From contig JBFWYD010000022.1 in the NCBI GenBank assembly GCA_050186825.1, positions 62,001-126,000 on the forward strand: a stretch of DNA of 64,000 bases, written 5' to 3'. Shown here one piece after another: positions 26,040 to 35,542 of the stretch. Under the pieces are notes generated by a model. It ran no database searches. It was not told the DNA's origin and saw nothing but the letters and a program-made list of their open reading frames with translations. The stretch's first letter is position 1, and each line of letters starts with the position of its first letter. This DNA comes from NORP233 sp050186825. Lineage in GTDB: Bacteria > Planctomycetota > J058. A program made the position numbers and the translations under genes.

Positions 26040-28070
26040 GTGGAATCGGGCGACCTGGAGACGAGGGAGCTCCCGAGCGCCTCCCCCGGCGCCGAGTCTC
26101 GCGGCCTCGACCCCCAGCGCACCCCTGAGCCGGCCAGCGCGGGATCGCCGACCCGCGCCACTCCAGGCAGCGGCGCGCGGCCCGCTGCGCCGGGACCGGT
26201 CGGCCAAGGCCTGGTGCTGGGCGGCCGCTACGAGCTGCTGGAGGAGGTCGGGCGTGGCGGCATGGGCGTGGTGTTCCGGGCGCGCGAGGTCTCTCACGGG
26301 AAGGAGGTGGCGATCAAGCTCCTGCTCGAGGCAGGGGGACGCGCCGCCCAGCGCTTCGCGCGCGAGGCGCGCGCGCTCGGCAGCCTGAACCACCCCAACC
26401 TCGTGGCGGTCCACGCGGTCGGCGAGCACCGAGGAGTGCCCTACCTGGTCATGGACTTCGTGGCCGGGGAGTCGCTCGAGCAGCGGCTCGAGCGCGGCCC
26501 GCTCCCCGCCCGCGAGGCGGCAGAGCTGGTGAGCAAGCTCGCCCGCGCCCTCGCCCAGGCCCACGCCCGCGGGATCCTGCACCGTGACCTCAAGCCAGAC
26601 AACGTGCTGCTCGACCGCGTCGGCGCCCCTCGCCTGACCGACTTCGGCCTCGCCAAGGAGCGGGACGAGCTCGAGCGCCTGACCCGCACGGGGAGCCTGC
26701 TGGGGACCCCGGGCTACTGGCCGCCGGAGCAGGCACGCGGCGACCACGAGCAGATTGGCCCGCGCTCGGACGTCTACGGACTGGGTGGGATCCTCTACGC
26801 CTGCCTGACCCAGCGCCCGCCGGTGGAGGGCGAGACCCTGCAGGAGCTCGTGCTCGCGGCCAACGATCGCCCCCCACCCCGACCGAGCCAGCTCGACCCC
26901 ACCGTCCCCCTCGCGCTCGAGGAGATCTGCCTCGCCTGCCTGGCGAAGCACCCCGGCGACCGCTACCCAGGCGCCCTGGAGCTCGCCCAGGCGCTCGAGG
27001 CCCTCCTCGATGCGAGCGACCTCGCACCCCCTGCTCCCCGCAGGGGCCTTCGACGCCGACTCGCTTGGGCAGCCGCCCTGGCGCTGACCCTCCTGGCCGC
27101 GGGGCTCTCGTGGCGCTGGCAGACCGCCTGCCAGGCGGCGCTCGTCGCGAGCGAGGTCCAAGCCCAGCGGTTCGATGCCGCGGCTCATCTTCAGCGGGCG
27201 CTCGCGGCCTACGTGTGGTGCGAGGAGCAGACGGCCCTCGCGGAGTTGGATCAGGTCCCTCCGGGAGGTCCCCTGGAGGCCGCCGCCTCCGCCGCGCGAG
27301 GCGACGTGTTGGGGAACCTGCGCGGCGACCTCCCCGCCGCGCTCCGCTGCTACACGCGCGCCCTCGAGCTCGCCCCCGAGCGCCGGGACGTGCGCGTGAG
27401 TCGCGGGGTGGTCCTTCAACGGCTGGGCAGGTCCTCCGACGCCCTCGCGGACCTCGATCGGGTGCTCGTGGCTGGGCCGCACGCCGGGGCCTACGCGAAT
27501 CGCGCCGCGGTCTACGCGCAGCTCGGGCGGAACGAGGAGTCGCTGGCCGACCTGGACCGCCTCGTGGAGCTCGCGCCCGAGGCCGAGAGCTTCGCCTCGC
27601 GAGCCTGGGTGCTGATCCGCCTTCAGCGCCTGGACGAAGCGATCGTCGACTGCGAGCGCGCCCTGCGCCTGGACCCCCGGAGCTACCTCGCCCACCTGCA
27701 CCGCGGCATGGCCCGCGCCTATCGTGGAGCGCACCGAGAGGCGCTCGCTGACTACGACGAGGCCGTGCGCGAGCGCCCTGACGACGCGGACGTCGTCTAC
27801 GCCCGAGCGGCCTCTCGCGACGCCTTGGGTGACCTCCCGGGCGCCCTCCGGGACGCCGAGCGTGCTTGCTTCCTCGCTCCCGACAACCCGCGCCACCTCG
27901 CCTCGCGGGGCCTGATGCGCGCCCGCAGCGGCGACCTGGCGGGCGGGGTAGCGGACATGGAGACCGTGCTCCCGCGGCTCTCGGGCCACGAGCGTGACCG
28001 GATGCAGCAGGCCCTCTCGCGCTATCGCGCGGAGCTCGCGGCGAGGCGCGCCCAGACTCCTCCACGCTGA
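26040..28070 (+). CDS. Transmembrane Ser/Thr protein kinase with TPR repeats
   Basis: 676 aa from a GTG. After a Pro/Ser/Gly-rich leader, the kinase domain (about residues 63-325) shows VGRGGMGVVFRA, VAIKLL, LHRDLKPDNVLL, DFGLAKE and GTPGYWPPEQ (an unusual WPPEQ for the common APE). A single membrane helix (AWAAALALTLLAAGLSW, about 340-356) is followed by a C-terminal part of tandem tetratricopeptide repeats (about 400-650: LERALELAPERRDV-like units such as ALADYDEAVRERPDDADV). The topology suggests a cytoplasmic kinase with an extracytoplasmic TPR sensor. All catalytic residues are present. Confidence 0.92.
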   Translation: MESGDLETRELPSASPGAESRGLDPQRTPEPASAGSPTRATPGSGARPAAPGPVGQGLVLGGRYELLEEVGRGGMGVVFRAREVSHGKEVAIKLLLEAGGRAAQRFAREARALGSLNHPNLVAVHAVGEHRGVPYLVMDFVAGESLEQRLERGPLPAREAAELVSKLARALAQAHARGILHRDLKPDNVLLDRVGAPRLTDFGLAKERDELERLTRTGSLLGTPGYWPPEQARGDHEQIGPRSDVYGLGGILYACLTQRPPVEGETLQELVLAANDRPPPRPSQLDPTVPLALEEICLACLAKHPGDRYPGALELAQALEALLDASDLAPPAPRRGLRRRLAWAAALALTLLAAGLSWRWQTACQAALVASEVQAQRFDAAAHLQRALAAYVWCEEQTALAELDQVPPGGPLEAAASAARGDVLGNLRGDLPAALRCYTRALELAPERRDVRVSRGVVLQRLGRSSDALADLDRVLVAGPHAGAYANRAAVYAQLGRNEESLADLDRLVELAPEAESFASRAWVLIRLQRLDEAIVDCERALRLDPRSYLAHLHRGMARAYRGAHREALADYDEAVRERPDDADVVYARAASRDALGDLPGALRDAERACFLAPDNPRHLASRGLMRARSGDLAGGVADMETVLPRLSGHERDRMQQALSRYRAELAARRAQTPPR

Positions 28071-28157
28071 ATGCCGCGCGCGGTGGGGCCACTCGAGGCG
28101 TGCGCCCCGCTGTCCCCTCCGCCACAGCCTCAGGAGCGGCAGGCTCCGGAAGGCGCA

Positions 28158-28185
28158 GGGGCCGCGTCCGAGCGGACGCGGCCCC
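28158..28185. terminator. Hairpin between convergent kinase and HNH genes
   Basis: Perfect 12-bp stem GGGGCCGCGTCC / GGACGCGGCCCC with loop GAGC. No T-run follows in either direction, so termination would be atypical or Rho-assisted. Confidence 0.6.
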
Positions 28186-28223
28186 CACGGATTGGCCCTC
28201 CCGGCGCCGGACGAGAGCGCCGA

Positions 28224-28811
28224 TCAGCGCATCTCGACCTGGACCTCCCCCTTGGCCAGGAAGGGGGCCCAGCTCTCGCGGATCTCCGCCCGCGGGACCG
28301 CGAAGGTGGGCTGCCAGCGCGGCCGCTCGGGCGCCCGCCGCAGCGGCATGCCGGCCTCGCGCGGAGTCCGGTCGGCCTTGCGGTGGTTGCAGCGGCCACA
28401 GGCGAGCACGCAGTTCTCCCAGCTCGTGGCGCCCCCGCGGGAGCGAGGCACCACGTGGTCGATCGTCAGCTCGCCCCCCTGGCGGACGCCGCAGTACTGG
28501 CAGGTGGCCTGGTCGCGGCGCAGCAGGTTGCGCCGCGAGAAGCCGACCGAGCGGCTCGGCTGGCTGGCGAACTCACGCAGCACGATGACGTCCGGCGCCG
28601 GGACCGAGCCGCGCGGCGTGCGGATCCGACGCATGCCCTCTCGGTCGAGCGCGCACCAGGCCTCGAACTCGAGCAGCTGGAAGGTCTCCGGGTCCACGAC
28701 CCAGCCCATCTCCCGGATCACGGTGGTGACCGCCACCCCGACCGACAGGACCGCTACGGGCTGCCAGTTGCGGTTGAGCACCAGGACCGGCTGGTCGACG
28801 ACGCGGGTCAT
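28224..28811 (-). CDS. HNH endonuclease
   Basis: 195 aa, start ATG with GAGGAGG upstream. The N-terminal part (VLVLNRNWQPVAVLSV) is typical of a small HNH family found widely in Planctomycetota and cyanobacteria. The HNH core (about residues 100-150) has two zinc knuckles, CQYCG and CGRCN, flanking LTIDHVVPRSRGG and SWENCVLAC. The catalytic His is in the DHV motif. The C-terminus (PTFAVPRAEIRESWAPFL) is well conserved in character. No partner methylase or phage gene is nearby, so a restriction role cannot be claimed; these proteins are often single chromosomal genes. Confidence 0.9.
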   Translation of the reverse strand: MTRVVDQPVLVLNRNWQPVAVLSVGVAVTTVIREMGWVVDPETFQLLEFEAWCALDREGMRRIRTPRGSVPAPDVIVLREFASQPSRSVGFSRRNLLRRDQATCQYCGVRQGGELTIDHVVPRSRGGATSWENCVLACGRCNHRKADRTPREAGMPLRRAPERPRWQPTFAVPRAEIRESWAPFLAKGEVQVEMR

Positions 28812-28899
28812 GACTGACCTCCTCGAGCCCGAAGACGAGGCCCCCCGAAGGACCTGTCAACCCGACCGCGTCGGGGGTGCGCGAACCCGAATCCTAGCG

Positions 28900-28905
28900 A
28901 ACAAT
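28900..28905 (+). promoter_or_regulatory. -10-like hexamer AACAAT for lepB
   Basis: AACAAT ends 6 bp before the GTG at 28912; no clear Shine-Dalgarno. Same spacing as other putative leaderless promoters here. Confidence 0.38.
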
Positions 28906-28911
28906 CAGGGT

Positions 28912-29415
28912 GTGGCCGCCGACGAGACGCCGGTCCAGGGAGCGAGCCGACGACGGGCAGCCTGGCTGACCGCCGTCCTCGCCCTCGCCGCGGCCCTCAC
29001 CTGGGTGGTCCAGGAGCACGTCCTGACCGTGTTCCAGGTCCAGGGCTGCTCCATGGAGCCCACCCTGCGGGAAGGCCAACGCGTGCTCGTGCTCCGCCAC
29101 CCGAGCCGAGTCCTCCGCGGCGACCTGCTCGTGTTCCGCAACCCCTACGCGGCGGACGAGGTCCTGATCAAGCGGGTGCTCGCCCTGCCTGGCGAGCGGA
29201 TCCTGGTGAAGGACGGGCGGCTCTACGTGAACGACCTCCTGCACCCCGAGCCCTACGTGAAGGCCGGCACGACGATCCTGAGCCTCGCCGAAGAGCGGCT
29301 CCCCGAGGGCACCTACTACCTGCTCGGGGACAATCGGGCCGAGTCGATCGACTCCCGCAAGCTCGGCCCGATCGAGCGGGATCTGCTGATCGGCAAAGTC
29401 GTCCACCGCTTCTGA
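28912..29415 (+). CDS. lepB: Signal peptidase I
   Basis: 167 aa from a GTG; the frame opens far upstream but only this part is S26-like. A single N-terminal membrane helix (AAWLTAVLALAAALTWVV) is followed by the catalytic serine in GCSMEPTL (about residue 46), the general-base lysine in LIKRVLALPG (about residue 86), and the conserved LLGDNRAES-DSRKLGPI near the C-terminus. It cleaves signal peptides of exported proteins on the outer face of the membrane. It is shorter than E. coli LepB, like Gram-positive or organelle-type enzymes. A small hypothetical gene follows 8 bp downstream, presumably in the same operon. Confidence 0.92.
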   Translation: MAADETPVQGASRRRAAWLTAVLALAAALTWVVQEHVLTVFQVQGCSMEPTLREGQRVLVLRHPSRVLRGDLLVFRNPYAADEVLIKRVLALPGERILVKDGRLYVNDLLHPEPYVKAGTTILSLAEERLPEGTYYLLGDNRAESIDSRKLGPIERDLLIGKVVHRF

Positions 29416-29423
29416 GGAGTTCC

Positions 29424-29930
29424 ATGGCCACTCGCTGGAGCCGCCGCTACTTCCGCCTCCCCGCCGGCCTGACCCTCGAGGACGCCCGCGATCGTCTCGG
29501 GGACATGGAGCCCGTGGCCCCCGACAGCCACGTCGCGGTCGCCGAGGAGGGCCCTCTCGCCGACACCGAGGCGCCGAGCCGGCGCGAGCGGGAGTACTCC
29601 GAGCTGCCCGAGGTGGTCTATGTCGGCGTCAACGCGGGGGTCGGCCTGTTCGTCTACACGCGTTGGGTCCGCGGGGAGCTTGCGCGCCACCTCTACTACA
29701 GCGCCGACGAGGGCTGGGTGCGCGTCGACGGCGAGCCCGAGCCCTGGGAGGCGGAGGCGATCTTCGGCGTCGAGGCGCGCGAGCACCACGAGCGCTACCT
29801 CGGCGGCTGGGACGCCGCCGAGGTCGCGCGCGCGCGCGAGGTCTTCGACTCGGGTCGCCTCGTCGCCGGCTCGACTTGGCCTGTGGTCGACCCCGAGCAG
29901 CTCTCCTGGAGCCTTGGGGTCCCGCAGTAG
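29424..29930 (+). CDS. Hypothetical protein downstream of lepB
   Basis: 168 aa, ATG start with GAGGAG 5 bp upstream. No recognised family. It is acidic, with a short beta-rich centre (PEVVYVGVNAGVGLFVYTRW) and an amphipathic C-terminal half (WEAEAIFGVEAREHHERYLGGWD). No signal peptide or membrane helix. It is probably co-transcribed with lepB. Confidence 0.6.
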   Translation: MATRWSRRYFRLPAGLTLEDARDRLGDMEPVAPDSHVAVAEEGPLADTEAPSRREREYSELPEVVYVGVNAGVGLFVYTRWVRGELARHLYYSADEGWVRVDGEPEPWEAEAIFGVEAREHHERYLGGWDAAEVARAREVFDSGRLVAGSTWPVVDPEQLSWSLGVPQ

Positions 29931-30025
29931 CCGGATCGGAGCCGCCCTCGATCCAAGCCGACCGAGCCCAGGCCCGCGGTCGCGTGGCCCTCGCGGCTCC
30001 ACGTGGGAGTGGCTTCGGCCGAGGC

Positions 30026-31546
30026 CTACGACGCTCGGCGAGGTCTTCGCCCGGAGGCCCGCAACTCCGCTCCTTCCCGCGCTCTCCGCTGCCTGAGGCG
30101 CATGGCCAGCCTGACGAGCTCTTGCGCCTCGCGAACCGAGTCCCCCAAATGCGCCAGCGCCTCGAACACTGCCCCAGCGGAGAGGCGCCCCAGCGCCTCG
30201 GAGAGTTGATCGCCTCCCCCCCCGAGGAGGACGCTCGGCGAGGGGAGCGGCTGGGCGCTCGCGTCCTCAGAGGGCGTCGGATCCGCCAGCGCCACGGGGG
30301 AACGCTCGGCGTCCTCGCGTTCGCGCCACCAGGCCGCGTCCCCCCAATCCGCTCCCTCGAACTCGTCCGTGTACGTCGCACGTGCGACAGGGCCCCGCTC
30401 CGCTTCCTCGCGTGCGCGCGACCGAGCAACATCCCCCCCGCCAGCTCCCTCGAGTTCGTCCGGAGGCGTCACGGCGCGGCGTTCCGGCGACGCGCCAGCC
30501 TCCTCGGCCTGCGCACCCGCGACCACCACGCGTGTGGCGTCCTCGGCTGCGCAGAGCTCAATTGCGCCGCTCCTGGAAGCTCCCCCGCGCTCCGCCGCCA
30601 GGGGGCCTGCGCCCTCGTCGCGGGGCTCGGCTCCGCGAGTCGCAAAGGAGTCCCTGAGCTGAGGCTGAGCGGCACCGCCACGGACCTGGACCTGCTCGCC
30701 TGCGTCTTGGGCAGCGGAGCCCGGCTCGCAGACGGGTTCGCCAGCGAGGGGTTCCGCTGCGCGGGGCACCGGTGTCGTCTCGCGTTTGGCCTCGCCCCTC
30801 GGGGCCGGAGCGGCGTCGCTCAGTCCGGCGCCCAGTCCGGCGCCCAGTCCGGCGCCCAGTCCGGCGCCCAGTCCGGCGCCCAGTCCGGCGCCCAGTCCGG
30901 CGCCCAGTCCGGCGCCGAAGCCCCGACGCTCCGCCTGTAGGAGCGATCGCCTGGCGAGCTTCGCGAGCGCAGCCCCTCGACTGCCTCCCTCCTCGTGCAT
31001 CGCGGCTTCGATCGCGGCAGCGTCGTCGACCTCCACGGTGACGGAGACCGTGACCTGGGTCTTCTGCCCGACCTGGGCCTGAAGCCAGCGCTGCAGGGAG
31101 CGAATCCCACCTTCCCTGGCCCGCTCGAGCCACAGGTCCTCGTCGACGCGGTCGGGAGCGACCTGGCTGGCGCGGGCGAGCAGGACCGCTTTGGTCCAGT
31201 CCAACTCCGCGGCGTAGAAGGCCGCACTGATCCGGGGGAGCGAGGTCAGTCGCTGGCACAGCAGCCTCAGGTCGCGCTGCTTGGACTTGCCCCACCCGAG
31301 GATCCCCGCCGCGTAGCTCGCGATGCTCTGGTGACCCAGGTCCCGGAAGCCCTCGACCCGGTAGAGGTCGAGCAGATCTCGCCTCTGCGCCTCCTCCTGG
31401 TCCTTCTGCCTGCGCACGCCACGAGCGCGCCGGCGGATCCGTCGATCGAGCGCGCGCACGTAGGCCAAGCGCTCGACCGGGGGGAGGGCATCTGGGGTGG
31501 CCTCCCCCCGATCGGGGACGCGCCGGATCGTTCGGGTTTTGTTCAT
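30026..31546 (-). CDS. DUF222/HNH-type N-terminal domain protein lacking the HNH domain
   Basis: 506 aa from the ATG at 31546. The longer open frame upstream runs antisense-free through fumC in another frame and is not used. Residues about 60-160 (GHQSIASYAAGILGWGKSKQ, LTSLPRISAAFYAAELDWTKA, DLWLERAREGGIRSLQRWL) follow the pattern of the helical N-terminal region of 'DUF222-like' HNH endonucleases. Where an HNH domain would come, there is instead a run of GAGL repeats (8 x 12 bp), then low-complexity sequence. Two copies of a DE-EGA-WGD-A---RE-AER-PVA unit of about 35 residues follow (30316-30475). A palindrome GTCGCACGTGCGAC lies inside the coding region at 30375. Confidence 0.62.
   Translation of the reverse strand: MNKTRTIRRVPDRGEATPDALPPVERLAYVRALDRRIRRRARGVRRQKDQEEAQRRDLLDLYRVEGFRDLGHQSIASYAAGILGWGKSKQRDLRLLCQRLTSLPRISAAFYAAELDWTKAVLLARASQVAPDRVDEDLWLERAREGGIRSLQRWLQAQVGQKTQVTVSVTVEVDDAAAIEAAMHEEGGSRGAALAKLARRSLLQAERRGFGAGLGAGLGAGLGAGLGAGLGAGLGAGLGAGLSDAAPAPRGEAKRETTPVPRAAEPLAGEPVCEPGSAAQDAGEQVQVRGGAAQPQLRDSFATRGAEPRDEGAGPLAAERGGASRSGAIELCAAEDATRVVVAGAQAEEAGASPERRAVTPPDELEGAGGGDVARSRAREEAERGPVARATYTDEFEGADWGDAAWWREREDAERSPVALADPTPSEDASAQPLPSPSVLLGGGGDQLSEALGRLSAGAVFEALAHLGDSVREAQELVRLAMRLRQRRAREGAELRASGRRPRRAS
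30830..30925. repeat. 12-bp coding repeat (GAGL), about 8 copies
   Basis: CCGGCGCCCAGT repeated in perfect tandem inside the DUF222-like gene. On the minus strand it encodes Gly-Ala-Gly-Leu. The near identity of the copies points to recent slippage expansion. Confidence 0.9.
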
Positions 31547-31554
31547 GCCGGGCC

Positions 31555-31560
31555 AGGCTA
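31555..31560 (-). promoter_or_regulatory. -10-like hexamer TAGCCT for the DUF222-like gene
   Basis: TAGCCT ends 8 bp before the ATG at 31546; no Shine-Dalgarno. Confidence 0.4.
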
Positions 31561-31605
31561 CGCGGGGGGTCCGACAGGGCTGGGCCGGCGGCTCTGGGAG
31601 GCCGC

Positions 31606-32997
<1,392 letters not shown>

Positions 32998-33128
32998 GGC
33001 GCCTCCTGTGGGTAGGGCGCGCCAGATGACCCCAGCCCCTCGCCGCGCACAAGGGCCGGCCGCCCAGGGCCGGTCTCACAGGGCCCGTCGCACGGGACCG
33101 GCCTCCCGAGGGCCGGCCGCACCCATCC

Positions 33129-34226
33129 TCAGGTCGAGGGCTCCTCGCGCACGCGCCGCAGCGCCCAGCGCGCGTGCTCGCTGACCGCGGGGTCGGGGTG
33201 CGCGGCGAGCTCGCGCAGGGCGGGCGCGCAGGCCGGGTCGCCCGCGTTGCCCATGGCGGTCGCGAGGTTGCGCAGGAAGCTGGTCTTCCCGGCCCGGTAG
33301 AAGGCGGTGCCCCGCGCCAGGCCCTTGAAGCTCGCCGTGGCCTGGGCCGCGAGCTCGAGCAGGTCCGGGTGCTCGCGCGCCGGGTCCGGCGAGAGCTCCG
33401 GGTCCGGCGCCGCCGCGAAGCGCTCGTTGAAGGGGCACACGGCCTGACAGAGGTCGCAGCCGAAGACGTGGCGCGAGACGCCTGCCCGCAGCTCCTCGGG
33501 GACGGGGCCGCGGTGCTCGATCGTGAGGTAGCTCACGCAGCGGCGGGCGTCGAGCACGTGGGGCGCGGGGAAGGCCTGGGTCGGGCAGGCCTCGAGGCAG
33601 CGGGTGCAGGCCCCGCAGGAGGCCAGGGGCGCGGGGCCGTCCGCGGGCAGCGGCGCGGCCACGATCAACCCGCCCAGGAGGGTCGCGGAGCCGCGCCGGG
33701 CGTTGATCAGGAGCGTGTTCTTGCCGAAGAAGCCCAGCCCGGCCTGGTAGGCGAAGGCGCGCTCCAGGAGCGGCGCGGTGTCGCAGAACCGCCGCGTCGC
33801 GACCCCCGGCAGCAGGGCCGCGCAGAACTCCTTGAGCCCCTCGAGCCGGGCCGCGAACACCCGGTGGTAGTCGAGTTCGGGCTGCGCGTAGCGGGCCACC
33901 CAGCCGCGGCGCCCGTCGGCCGGCAGGGCAGCCGACGGCGCCGCGTAGGGCAGGGCCACCATCAGGACCGCCCCGGCCCCCTCGAGCAGCCGCCCCGCGT
34001 CGCCGCGCGCTGCGGGGTCGTGGGCGAGCCAGTCCATGCGCCCCTGGTGGCCGGCGGCCAGCCAGCCCTCGAGGCGGGCGAGCTCCTCGGGCGGCAGCCG
34101 CGGAGGCGCGAGCCCGACCGGGTCGAAGCCGAGCGCGCGCGCGGCCTCCTTCAGGCGTCGCGCAGCCTCCAGAGGCGACTCCGCGGGCGGGGGGGACTCG
34201 AGCCGGGGCTCCGAGGGGGCGCGCAC
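33129..34226 (-). CDS. queG: Epoxyqueuosine reductase
   Basis: 365 aa from a GTG. It catalyses the last step of queuosine synthesis in tRNA, using cobalamin and two [4Fe-4S] clusters. Cluster ligands are CGACTRCLEACPTQAF (about residue 203) and CDLCQAVCPFN (about residue 258). Typical segments include GWLAAGHQGRMDWLAHDPAARGD (internal), WVARYAQPELDYHRV and GFFGKNTLLIN. The C-terminal 60 residues (LAAHPDPAVSEHARWALRRV) form the HEAT-like repeats usual for this family. No other queuosine gene is near. Confidence 0.95.
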   Translation of the reverse strand: MRAPSEPRLESPPPAESPLEAARRLKEAARALGFDPVGLAPPRLPPEELARLEGWLAAGHQGRMDWLAHDPAARGDAGRLLEGAGAVLMVALPYAAPSAALPADGRRGWVARYAQPELDYHRVFAARLEGLKEFCAALLPGVATRRFCDTAPLLERAFAYQAGLGFFGKNTLLINARRGSATLLGGLIVAAPLPADGPAPLASCGACTRCLEACPTQAFPAPHVLDARRCVSYLTIEHRGPVPEELRAGVSRHVFGCDLCQAVCPFNERFAAAPDPELSPDPAREHPDLLELAAQATASFKGLARGTAFYRAGKTSFLRNLATAMGNAGDPACAPALRELAAHPDPAVSEHARWALRRVREEPST

Positions 34227-34232
34227 GAGGGG

Positions 34233-34238
34233 ATTATC
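34233..34238 (-). promoter_or_regulatory. -10-like hexamer GATAAT for queG
   Basis: GATAAT ends 6 bp before the GTG at 34226. A possible -35, TTCGCA, lies 17 bp upstream. No Shine-Dalgarno; leaderless geometry. Confidence 0.48.
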
Positions 34239-34291
34239 GACCGGCCAGCGCCGCCTGCGAAGGCCGGCCCCGCTGGCGGAGCTCGGCCCCG

Positions 34292-35542
34292 TTACGGGCG
34301 GACGGCCTCGAGGTCGCGGATCAGGTCCGCCAGTCGGTCGTAGCGGTCCCCCGGATCGACCGCGAGCATGCGCGTGACCACGGGCCGCACGCCGTCGGGG
34401 AGCTCGCGCATGGCCTGCTGCTGCGCCTCACCCATGACGGCCGCGCGGAACATGCGGTCGGGCGGGCCGGGCAGGATCGCGTCCTTCCCGGTCAGCATCT
34501 CGAACAGGGTGACCCCCAGGGCGTAGACGTCCGCGCGGCGGGCCGGCGGCGTCCCGGTGAGCACCTCCGGCGCGATGAACGCGATCGTGCCGAGGATCTC
34601 TCCCTCCCGGGTCAGGCCGGCGTCGTTCTGGGCCTTGCTCAGGCCGAAGTCGCAGAGCAGCGCTCGCCCCTGCGCGTCGAGGAGCACGTTCTCGGGCTTC
34701 ACGTCCCGGTGCACGATCTCGCGCTGGTGGAGCGCCGACAGGCCACGCGCGACCTGGACGGCGATCCGCACCGCCTCCCCGAGCGGGAGGGCGCCCTCGC
34801 GCTCGAGGCGAGCGGAGAGCACCTCGCCGGGGATGAAGTCCATGTCGAGGTAAGGGAGGCCGGCGTGCGTCCCCGCGTCGCGGATCGGCACCAGGTTCTC
34901 GTGCTCGATGTCGAGCAGGATCCGCTGCTCGCGCGCGAAGCGCCCGGCGAGGTCCGCGTCCTGGTCGGCGACCTCGGGGTCGAGCACCTTGAGCGCGGAC
35001 AGGGACGCGTCCTTGAGGCGCACCGCCTTCAGGACCCGCGTCAGCGAGCCGTGGCTGATCTCGGCCACGACCAGCCGCCCGCCGAAGAGCACGCCGCCGC
35101 CCGAGGTCACCGGGCGGGCCAGGTGCTCGATCATGAAGGCCGCGTCCAGCCGCCGCGGGCGCAGCGACAGGCCAGGCGAGGTCAGGCGCGCGCGCGCCCG
35201 GGCCAGGAGGTCGGCGTCACGGTAGGGAGAGAGCACCGCGTCCGCGGCGCCGGCGGCCAGGGTCTCGGCCAGCAACGCCTCCCGCCCCTCCGGCACGAGG
35301 ACGATCGTCGGGGGCGGCGTCCCGCCGTAGAGGCCGGCCAGCCCGCAGAGCACCTCGACCGCGTCGAGGGTCCTCCCGTCGGGGTTGGCGCTCGGGCCGA
35401 GCACCACCAGCCCCGGGGCGTCGTCGCCCGACATCGCGAGCGTGCGCAGGAGCGTCTTGCCGTCGCGGCAGTAGAGGACCTCGCCCAGGTCCGCGAGCAG
35501 CTCGGCGCGCGCGGTCCCGACGACCGCCAGCCGCGCGCTCAG
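34292..35542 (-). CDS. Ser/Thr protein kinase with N-terminal pseudo-receiver domain
   Basis: 416 aa if started at CTG (35542-35540), whose last two bases begin the TGA of tpiA (CTGA); 380 aa if started at the ATG at 35434. The CTG is favoured because residues 1-115 then form a complete CheY-like fold: RLAVVGTAR, LGEVLYCRDG, GLVVLGPSAN, TIVLVPEG, ADAVLSPYRDADLLARARARL. The phosphoacceptor Asp and conserved Lys are missing, making it a pseudo-receiver. The kinase domain (about 150-410) has VAEISHGSLTRVLKAVR, LKVLDPE, VHRDVKPENVLL, DFGLSKAQND and GTIAFIAPEVL. The glycine loop is degenerate (S-H-G-S). It is translationally coupled to tpiA. Confidence 0.82.
   Translation of the reverse strand: MSARLAVVGTARAELLADLGEVLYCRDGKTLLRTLAMSGDDAPGLVVLGPSANPDGRTLDAVEVLCGLAGLYGGTPPPTIVLVPEGREALLAETLAAGAADAVLSPYRDADLLARARARLTSPGLSLRPRRLDAAFMIEHLARPVTSGGGVLFGGRLVVAEISHGSLTRVLKAVRLKDASLSALKVLDPEVADQDADLAGRFAREQRILLDIEHENLVPIRDAGTHAGLPYLDMDFIPGEVLSARLEREGALPLGEAVRIAVQVARGLSALHQREIVHRDVKPENVLLDAQGRALLCDFGLSKAQNDAGLTREGEILGTIAFIAPEVLTGTPPARRADVYALGVTLFEMLTGKDAILPGPPDRMFRAAVMGEAQQQAMRELPDGVRPVVTRMLAVDPGDRYDRLADLIRDLEAVRP

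Noticed and set aside
28224..28811. Restriction or mobile-element HNH nuclease
   Set aside because: No methylase, phage or transposon gene adjoins it; this family is commonly a lone chromosomal gene.
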